Part shown: piece by piece, positions 59,309-64,000 of the stretch
Layout of the letters: every line of letters starts with the position of its first letter
Position numbering within the stretch: position 1 is the stretch's first letter
Source of the DNA: CAZOOW01 sp964581535
GTDB taxonomy: Bacteria > Patescibacteriota > Saccharimonadia > Saccharimonadales > Saccharimonadaceae
NCBI GenBank assembly: GCA_964581535.1
Contig: CAZOOW010000002.1
Location: 1-64,000 of the forward strand
Direction: 5' to 3'
Length of the DNA: 64,000 nt
Notes under the pieces: model-generated
Database searches by the model: none
What the model was told of the DNA's origin: nothing
The model's input: only the letters and a program-made list of their open reading frames with translations
Position numbers and translations under genes: made by a program

Positions 59309-59524
59309 TTATTCCGTTTCTTCAAATCTGTTGGTACCGGTTCGTCTAATGCCATGTTTCTTATCATCTCTGTGGAGGACTTCATCGGCTAATTGTTGTA
59401 GCTCAAGTCCGAAACGAGTACCTTTACCCACTTCAATCGCACTTTTGGCAGCTTCGACTGCTTTTTGTATCGATTCTTCCAAAACACAATTAGGATCTCT
59501 TTCTGGGGTGGGCGTCTCATGCAT
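59309..59524 (-). CDS. 71-residue unrecognised gene inside the spc operon
   Basis: A small, mostly helical, charged protein between rpsH and rplF. It starts MHETPTPERDPN and has a helix VLEESIQKAVEAAKSAIEVG near residues 14-33 and a second helix FGLELQQLADEVLHRDD near 38-54. The ATG is one base from the rpsH stop with AAGGTG about 8 bases upstream, and a normal ribosome site for rplF follows, so it is most likely translated. Codon use looks like its neighbours. I recognise no family. No gene is normally found at this place. Confidence 0.7.
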   Translation of the reverse strand: MHETPTPERDPNCVLEESIQKAVEAAKSAIEVGKGTRFGLELQQLADEVLHRDDKKHGIRRTGTNRFEETE

Positions 59525-59525
59525 G

Positions 59526-59927
59526 CTAGTACACCTTACATATTAGCTCGCCACCGAGCTTTGCTTTACGGGCTTCAGTATCAGTCATAAGACCTTTGCT
59601 TGTACTCACCAGCATGATGCCGCGGCCGCTTTTAACTTTTGGTATCTCGGTACTAGAGCTGTAGACGCGGCGTCCCGGTTTAGAAACACGGGTAATCTCG
59701 TTGATAGTCGGGTTTTTACCGTCCTCGTTAATAGTCACGACGAGCGTGTCGCGAGGCGTTCCTTTTTCAGAAGTAACTGCGCTCAGATAACCGGCTTTTT
59801 TCAGTTGCTCGGCAACCGCCTGCTTCATCTTGCTGTTCGGTACACGAACTTCGTTTTTGCCGGCCAGGATCGCGTTTCTGATACGCGTCAGAAGGTCAGC
59901 TATAGGGTCTGTAGATTGTAATGCCAT
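59526..59927 (-). CDS. rpsH: 30S ribosomal protein uS8
   Basis: A 133-residue protein: DPIADLLTRIRNAILAGKNE, MKQAVAEQLKKAGYLSAV, RRVYSSSTEIPKVKSGRGIM and the conserved VSTSKGLMTDTEARKAKLGG end. It binds helix 21 of 16S rRNA. Full length. Confidence 0.97.
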   Translation of the reverse strand: MALQSTDPIADLLTRIRNAILAGKNEVRVPNSKMKQAVAEQLKKAGYLSAVTSEKGTPRDTLVVTINEDGKNPTINEITRVSKPGRRVYSSSTEIPKVKSGRGIMLVSTSKGLMTDTEARKAKLGGELICKVY

Positions 59928-59945
59928 ATGTTTCCTTCCTTTCCT

Positions 59946-60215
59946 TTACCAACTTGCCTTAGTCACGCCAGGGATCTCGCCCTTGCTTGCATGTTCACGG
60001 AACGCGATACGGTCCATACCAAACTTGCGCATGTACGCACGAGGTCGGCCGGAGATGCTGCTGCGGTTTTTCCAGCGGGTCGGGCTGGCGTTACGTGGAA
60101 TTTTCTGTAGACCTTCGACGTCACCGGCGGCTTTAAGTTCAGCGCGTTTTTCAGCATATTTTGCGATCATTTTCTGTCGTTTAAGGTCGCGAGCGACCAT
60201 AGATTTCTTGGCCAT
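59946..60215 (-). CDS. rpsN: 30S ribosomal protein uS14 (zinc-free form)
   Basis: An 89-residue protein from ATG 60215: MAKKSMVARDLKRQKMIAKY, RNASPTRWKNRSSISGRPRA and MRKFGMDRIAFREHASKGEI, ending GVTKASW. There is no Cys-x2-Cys pair. The longer frame from 60251 would overlap rplE and is rejected. Confidence 0.96.
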   Translation of the reverse strand: MAKKSMVARDLKRQKMIAKYAEKRAELKAAGDVEGLQKIPRNASPTRWKNRSSISGRPRAYMRKFGMDRIAFREHASKGEIPGVTKASW

Positions 60216-60216
60216 C

Positions 60217-60801
60217 TTATCGTCCTCCTTCTTTCTCAAACGGCATGCCAAATTTCTCTAACAGGGCGCGGCTATGTGCTTTGCTCTCGTTCTTGATAAC
60301 AAATGTTACCTGAAGTCCGTGTAGCAACTGCGTGTCCTCGAAGGTTAGTTCTGGAAAGACTGATTGCTCGACGATACCGAGATTGTAGTTGCCACTGCGA
60401 TCAAATCCTTTGGCACCGACGCCATGAAAGTCGCGGACTCGAGGAAGCGCTACGTTTACCAAACGGTCCAAGAACTCGTACATACGCGCGCCGCGAAGCG
60501 TCACGCTGATACCGACTCGGTTCATTCCTGCACGAATTTTGAATGTCGCGATGGATTTCTTCGCCATTCGATCGACGGGCTGCTGACCGGTTATTTTTCG
60601 TAGCGTCGTTGCGACCATTTCATAGTGTCGTTTGTCATCCTTGTTTTTACCAATACCGACGCTGACGACGATTTTCTCAAGACGCGGAACCTGATGAACG
60701 TTAGCGAGCTCAAGTTCTTTTTTAAGTTCTTTAACATACGTATCAGAATACAGAGCCTTCAAACGCGGCTGGATAGAAACGGCTGTTTTACTAGTTGCCA
60801 T
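60217..60801 (-). CDS. rplE: 50S ribosomal protein uL5
   Basis: A 194-residue protein: VPRLEKIVVSVGIGKNKDDK, ITGQQPVDRMAKKSIATFKI, GVSVTLRG-like GISVTLRGARMYEFLDRLVN and GNYNLGIVEQSVFPEL. It contacts 5S rRNA and P-site tRNA. The start overlaps the rplX stop by one base. Confidence 0.97.
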   Translation of the reverse strand: MATSKTAVSIQPRLKALYSDTYVKELKKELELANVHQVPRLEKIVVSVGIGKNKDDKRHYEMVATTLRKITGQQPVDRMAKKSIATFKIRAGMNRVGISVTLRGARMYEFLDRLVNVALPRVRDFHGVGAKGFDRSGNYNLGIVEQSVFPELTFEDTQLLHGLQVTFVIKNESKAHSRALLEKFGMPFEKEGGR

Positions 60802-61115
60802 TATTTGATCTCCTTTCCTGATTTCTTGTTAACTCGGATTTTATTGCCTTTTGCATCCAACTTGTAGCCGACGCGTGAGGTTTTACCTTTATCATCCACA
60901 AGCGCGACTTTACCAGCATGAAGCGGTACATGGATTTCTTTCGTTCCGCCTTTCGGGTTTAGCTGGGTCGGCTTGACGTGTCGTTTAACGACGCCGATTT
61001 TCTCAACTGTTACGGTATGTGTACGGGCGTTCGTCGAAACTACTTTGCCAGTTTTGCCTTTGTGACTACCGGCGATAATTTTTACCATGTCGCCTTTTCG
61101 AATACGCATAGTCAT
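60801..61115 (-). CDS. rplX: 50S ribosomal protein uL24
   Basis: A 104-residue protein with KOW motif GDMVKIIAGSHKGKTGKVVS, then VEKIGVVKRHVKPTQLNPKG. ATG 61115 is chosen since GGAGG lies 9 bases upstream and it avoids a long overlap with rplN; the longer frame starts at 61136. Confidence 0.95.
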   Translation of the reverse strand: MTMRIRKGDMVKIIAGSHKGKTGKVVSTNARTHTVTVEKIGVVKRHVKPTQLNPKGGTKEIHVPLHAGKVALVDDKGKTSRVGYKLDAKGNKIRVNKKSGKEIK

Positions 61116-61116
61116 A

Positions 61117-61485
61117 CTAGAGTACCTCCGGCGCAAGGCTAATAATTTTCATATATCCCATATCGCGAAGTTCGCGAGGAACCGGGCCGAATACGCGGGT
61201 TGCTCGCGGCTGCTTGTCGTCACCGATAATAACGGCTGCATTCTCGTCAAAACGGATAGTAGAGCCGTCACGCCGTTTGATTCGGTCGGTCGTACGGACA
61301 ACAACTGCCTTTACAACACTCTTCTTTTTAACGTTGCCGCTCGGGTTTGCGTCTTTGACGCTGGCAACGATAACGTCACCGACTCGAGCGTAACGTCGGC
61401 GGGTACCACCGAGTACACGTATACAGAGTACCTCTTTCGCACCACTGTTATCGCATACCTTGAGGCGTGATTCCTGTTGGATCAT
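61117..61485 (-). CDS. rplN: 50S ribosomal protein uL14
   Basis: A 122-residue protein: MIQQESRLKVCDNSGAKEVL, GDVIVASVKDANPSGNVKKK, IRFDENAAVIIGDDKQPRAT and RVFGPVPRELRDMGYMKIIS. Full length, one base from rpsQ. Confidence 0.97.
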   Translation of the reverse strand: MIQQESRLKVCDNSGAKEVLCIRVLGGTRRRYARVGDVIVASVKDANPSGNVKKKSVVKAVVVRTTDRIKRRDGSTIRFDENAAVIIGDDKQPRATRVFGPVPRELRDMGYMKIISLAPEVL

Positions 61486-61486
61486 G

Positions 61487-61822
61487 TTAGGCCTCCTCCG
61501 CTTTCTCTACTGGTTTTACGGCAGTCTTCGGAGCTTCTTTGGTCTCCACCATTTCTGGTTCTTCCTTTAGTTCGATTTCACCGTGACCAGCTTCCACGAT
61601 ACGGGTCATCGTGAATGTCTTCGTCTTACTGATAGGGCGGCATTCTTCAAATTCAATCCGATCGCCCTTTTTTGCTTCATTTTTCTCATCATGGACAGTA
61701 AAGTTCCGAGAAACTGTATACTGCTTTCCATAGATAGGATGTGTTTCGCGTCGAGTCACAACGACCATGATGGTCTTGTCGCGGACGTCAGAGGCTACAA
61801 CGCCAGTAAATTTCTTTGCCAT
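61487..61822 (-). CDS. rpsQ: 30S ribosomal protein uS17 with acidic tail
   Basis: Residues 1-75 are a normal uS17 (FTGVVASDVRDKTIMVVVTR, HPIYGKQYTVSRNFTVHDEK, GDRIEFEECRPISKTKTF). The last 35 residues are Glu/Pro/Val/Lys-rich and end in KAEEA, an extension beyond the usual 80-90 residues. Two bases from rpmC. Confidence 0.95.
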   Translation of the reverse strand: MAKKFTGVVASDVRDKTIMVVVTRRETHPIYGKQYTVSRNFTVHDEKNEAKKGDRIEFEECRPISKTKTFTMTRIVEAGHGEIELKEEPEMVETKEAPKTAVKPVEKAEEA

Positions 61823-61824
61823 AG

Positions 61825-62034
61825 CTATGCGTCTCCTTTCTTTGACTCGTTAGCTCGTTCACGAAGAACGGTGTTAAGTTGCGCGATAGATCGGCGGTTT
61901 TTGCCAACGACTCGCGGATTAGGTAGTTCACTAGCTGCAAGAGAGCGCTTGTTTTCGATAAGCTCTTTTCGCGTTTCGGCGAGAAGTTTTTCGATTTCGG
62001 CGTTCGTCTTACCGCGAAGATCTGACATATTCAT
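61825..62034 (-). CDS. rpmC: 50S ribosomal protein uL29
   Basis: A 69-residue two-helix protein: MNMSDLRGKTNAEIEKLLAE, then RKELIENKRSLAASELPNPR and RSIAQLNTVLRERANESKKG. ATG 62034 has GGGAGG upstream at about 9 bases; the longer frame from 62091 overlaps rplP. It lies at the peptide exit and helps bind trigger factor and SRP. Confidence 0.94.
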   Translation of the reverse strand: MNMSDLRGKTNAEIEKLLAETRKELIENKRSLAASELPNPRVVGKNRRSIAQLNTVLRERANESKKGDA

Positions 62035-62035
62035 A

Positions 62036-62449
62036 CTACGCATCCTCCCTTCGGATGAATCGAGTTCGAACCGGAAGTTTATGTGCAGCAAGTCGCATGG
62101 CTTCGCGAGCGACTTCTTCGGTTACACCCTTCATCTCGAACATTACAGTACCCGACTTTACTTTCGCTACGAAGAATTCTGGGTTGCCTTTGCCGGTACC
62201 CATTTTCGTTCCCAAAGCTTTTCGCGTAACAGGAGTATGTGGGAAAATCCGAATCCAAATCTTTCCACCACGTTTGATGTAGCGAGTCATCGCTTGACGT
62301 GCTGATTCGATCTGACGGCTGTTAATGCGCTCGTTATCAAGACTCTGCAAGGCGTAGTCGCCAAATGCGACATAGTTCGAGCGGGTCGCAACACCTTCGT
62401 TCTTTCCGACGCGTACTTTGCGGAACTTGGTCTTCTTAGGAAGCAACAT
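62036..62449 (-). CDS. rplP: 50S ribosomal protein uL16
   Basis: A 137-residue protein: MLLPKKTKFRKVRVGKNEGV, SRQIESARQAMTRYIKRGGK, IRIFPHTPVTRKALGTKMGT and GKGNPEFFVAKVKSGTVMFE. It organises the A-site tRNA elbow region. The start overlaps the rpsC stop by one base. Confidence 0.97.
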   Translation of the reverse strand: MLLPKKTKFRKVRVGKNEGVATRSNYVAFGDYALQSLDNERINSRQIESARQAMTRYIKRGGKIWIRIFPHTPVTRKALGTKMGTGKGNPEFFVAKVKSGTVMFEMKGVTEEVAREAMRLAAHKLPVRTRFIRREDA

Positions 62450-63087
62450 TATCGATCGCTCCTCTCGCCTTTATAGATCCATACTTTAACACCGATGATA
62501 CCAGCGCCCGGCTGGGTAGCTCGTGCACAATGATAGTCCACATCAGCGCGGAGTGTATGAAGAGGCACTGAACCAAGGATGATTTTCTCTCGGCGGCTCA
62601 TCTCTGCGCCGTTTAAGCGACCAGCGACCTCAATACGAATACCCTTAGCGCCCGCATTCATGGTCGCTTGAGCACTCATTTTCGTGGCTCGGCGGAAGTT
62701 GATGCGTCGTTCCAGCTGACGAGCGATGTTTTCAGCAACTAACTTCGCTGCAAGCTCAGGGCGCTTTACTTCCTCAATGTTAATTCGTACCGGCATGCCG
62801 ACGATTTTCTCAAGTTCAGTTTTCAGTTCGGCGACGCCTGATCCACCACGGCCAATAACGACACCGGCTTTAGACGTATGCACGTTGATAGTGCAGAGGT
62901 TTGCAGAACGTTCAATGATGATTTCATTGATGACCGCACGCGTTTCAAAGCGCTTTTCGATGGCTTTTCGAACTTTGATGTCCTCAGAAAGCCACTGGAC
63001 GTATTCTTTCTTCGTGGCAAACCACTTAGAACGCCAGTTCTTGTGCACCTGGAGACGCATGCTGATAGGGTTAACTTTCTGACCCAT
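62449..63087 (-). CDS. rpsC: 30S ribosomal protein uS3
   Basis: A 212-residue protein: MGQKVNPISMRLQVHKNWRS, the KH domain with VHTSKAGVVIGRGGSGVAEL, and the C-domain AQATMNAGAKGIRIEVAGRL, NGAEMSRREKIILGSVPLHT, GVKVWIYKGE. It lines the mRNA entry. Normal length. Confidence 0.97.
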   Translation of the reverse strand: MGQKVNPISMRLQVHKNWRSKWFATKKEYVQWLSEDIKVRKAIEKRFETRAVINEIIIERSANLCTINVHTSKAGVVIGRGGSGVAELKTELEKIVGMPVRINIEEVKRPELAAKLVAENIARQLERRINFRRATKMSAQATMNAGAKGIRIEVAGRLNGAEMSRREKIILGSVPLHTLRADVDYHCARATQPGAGIIGVKVWIYKGERSDR

Positions 63088-63497
63088 TACTTAGTCTCCT
63101 TAGTTGTTGTTACTTTCGTTTCGCTCTTTGCGGCAGCTGGTTTCTTCTTTGGCTTCTCTTCGCCGCGAACAACGACGGTTATATGAGAAGTCTTTTTCTG
63201 AAATGGCAGCGCACGGCCACGACTGGCAGGTTTGAATCGTTTCAGACGAGGACCAGCAGTGACTGTCAGTGTGTCTATAACGAGGTTATCAGCTTTGATA
63301 CCGTGTGTATTCGTCGCATTAGCTTTTGCACTCTTTATAACTTTGGCGATATCTTTTGCAGCACGCTTTGGCGTGTGCTCAAGGATAATTAGCGCGTCGG
63401 AGACGGTTCGTCCACGCACAAGGCTTGCAACTAGGCTTACTTTGCGCGGAGCAAGGCGGACACCTTTGGCAATTGCTCTGGTAGTCTTTTCAGCCAT
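63087..63497 (-). CDS. rplV: 50S ribosomal protein uL22 with Lys-rich tail
   Basis: Residues 1-112 are a normal uL22 (GVRLAPRKVSLVASLVRGRT, AKDIAKVIKSAKANATNTHG, KRFKPASRGRALPFQKKTSH, ITVVVRGEE). The last 25 residues are a Lys/Ala/Thr tail ending TKETK. The protein lines the exit tunnel; the tail lies at the C-terminus after the conserved beta core. Confidence 0.96.
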   Translation of the reverse strand: MAEKTTRAIAKGVRLAPRKVSLVASLVRGRTVSDALIILEHTPKRAAKDIAKVIKSAKANATNTHGIKADNLVIDTLTVTAGPRLKRFKPASRGRALPFQKKTSHITVVVRGEEKPKKKPAAAKSETKVTTTKETK

Positions 63498-63763
63498 TAT
63501 TTCTTATCCTTTCCACCGTGCTTTCGGAATTTGCGCGTTGGCGCGAACTCACCAAGCTTGTGACCGACCATGTTTTCTGATAGGTACACCGGTACGTGCA
63601 TACGACCATTATGGACGGCGATAGTACGACCGACCATCTCCGGTGTAATAGTGCTAGCACGTGCCCACGTTTTGATAACTGTACGGTCATCCGGACCAAG
63701 CGCCGCCACTTTCTTGGCAAGCTTGAAGTCAACGAATGGGCCTTTTTTCAACGATCGACTCAT
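63497..63763 (-). CDS. rpsS: 30S ribosomal protein uS19
   Basis: An 88-residue protein: MSRSLKKGPFVDFKLAKKVA, TWARASTITPEMVGRTIAVH, NGRMHVPVYLSENMVGHKLG and EFAPTRKFRKHGGKDKK. Full length. Confidence 0.97.
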   Translation of the reverse strand: MSRSLKKGPFVDFKLAKKVAALGPDDRTVIKTWARASTITPEMVGRTIAVHNGRMHVPVYLSENMVGHKLGEFAPTRKFRKHGGKDKK

Positions 63764-63766
63764 AGA

Positions 63767-64000
63767 CTAACCTCGTTTCCTTTTCGCTTCATGGCGACTT
63801 CTTACTATTGTTCCACTGACGTCTTTGCGTCGGCGTGTACGGTAGCCGAGTGTTAACTGGCCCCACGGAGTGCGTGGCGGCTTACCTGAACCGTGACGTC
63901 CACCGTCACCACCACCATGAGGGTGGTCTGCAGCGTTCATGACGACACCACGTACAGATGGGCGGATGCCCATGCGACGTTTACGACCGGCTGAACCGAT
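63767..64000 (-). CDS. rplB: 50S ribosomal protein uL2, C-terminal part
   Basis: The last 77 residues of uL2 are visible; the gene continues beyond base 64000. It reads IGSAGRKRRMGIRPSVRGVV, then MNAADHPHGGGDGGRHGSGK, the conserved loop next to the peptidyl transferase centre, and TPWGQLTLGYRTRRRKDVSG. An ATG within the visible part is not the start. Confidence 0.97.
   Translation of the reverse strand: MGSAGRKRRMGIRPSVRGVVMNAADHPHGGGDGGRHGSGKPPRTPWGQLTLGYRTRRRKDVSGTIVRSRHEAKRKRG

Overview
The window looks like a chromosome segment of a Candidatus Saccharibacteria (TM7, Patescibacteria/CPR) genome. Supporting points are an S10-spc-alpha ribosomal cluster with no L30 gene between S5 and L15, ribosomal proteins in zinc-free forms, a short-subunit type IV secretion locus with PrgI and VirB4 proteins, and a small cytochrome bo3 plus NDH-2 respiratory set of the kind reported from some aerobic Saccharibacteria. 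TGA is used as an ordinary stop. The lineage is inferred from gene content, not from a phylogeny.

Layout. Bases 1-1640 hold a damage-tolerance group: a Y-family polymerase (cut by the window edge), a small DUF6504-like partner and a divergent SRAP (HMCES/YedK-like) protein. Bases 1850-11530 hold a visibly A/T-rich defence operon: MORC-like GHKL ATPase, Z1-domain helicase-like ATPase, PD-(D/E)XK protein (DUF4420-like), AIPR protein, C5 cytosine methyltransferase and a restriction endonuclease with an AspBHI/MspJI-like architecture. It is followed by a DUF2779 nuclease gene that is broken in two by a 3.35-kb segment carrying an ArsR regulator (frameshifted) and an MMPL exporter. The break is exact: a 7-base direct repeat (GGTGAGC) flanks it, and removing the segment restores one reading frame. 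Two copies of a double-hairpin element (1735-1791 and 16809-16865) bracket the whole accessory stretch.

Bases 17400-25330 encode a type IV secretion apparatus (VirB2-like pilin, VirB2-VirB6 fusion, PrgI, TraC-like protein, VirB4, CHAP hydrolase, VirD4/TraD-like coupling ATPase). Bases 26800-33550 hold cyoABCDE on the minus strand and, divergently, an unknown protein and a type II NADH dehydrogenase; together they could pass electrons from NADH through quinol to oxygen. Bases 33640-38710 are an alpha-glucan group (GT4, GH57, GH15, unknown). Next come rpmG, a PspC protein, a NADAR/Nudix pair, three tRNA genes with decayed tRNA fragments beside them, and an informational block (TPR protein, holB, rluD-like, trpS). 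These are followed by a lipid kinase, a trehalase-like hydrolase, an Rpf-like LysM protein behind a long structured leader, and a P-type ATPase.

Bases 50200-64000 are the ribosomal cluster on the minus strand, read from rplB (cut by the window edge) to rpsI. It has three oddities: a 71-residue unknown gene between rpsH and rplF, a terminator with a fresh promoter between rplO and secY, and an unknown membrane protein where adk and map usually lie. Several genes have a -10 box only 6-14 bases before the start codon, which suggests leaderless or nearly leaderless messages alongside ordinary Shine-Dalgarno genes.
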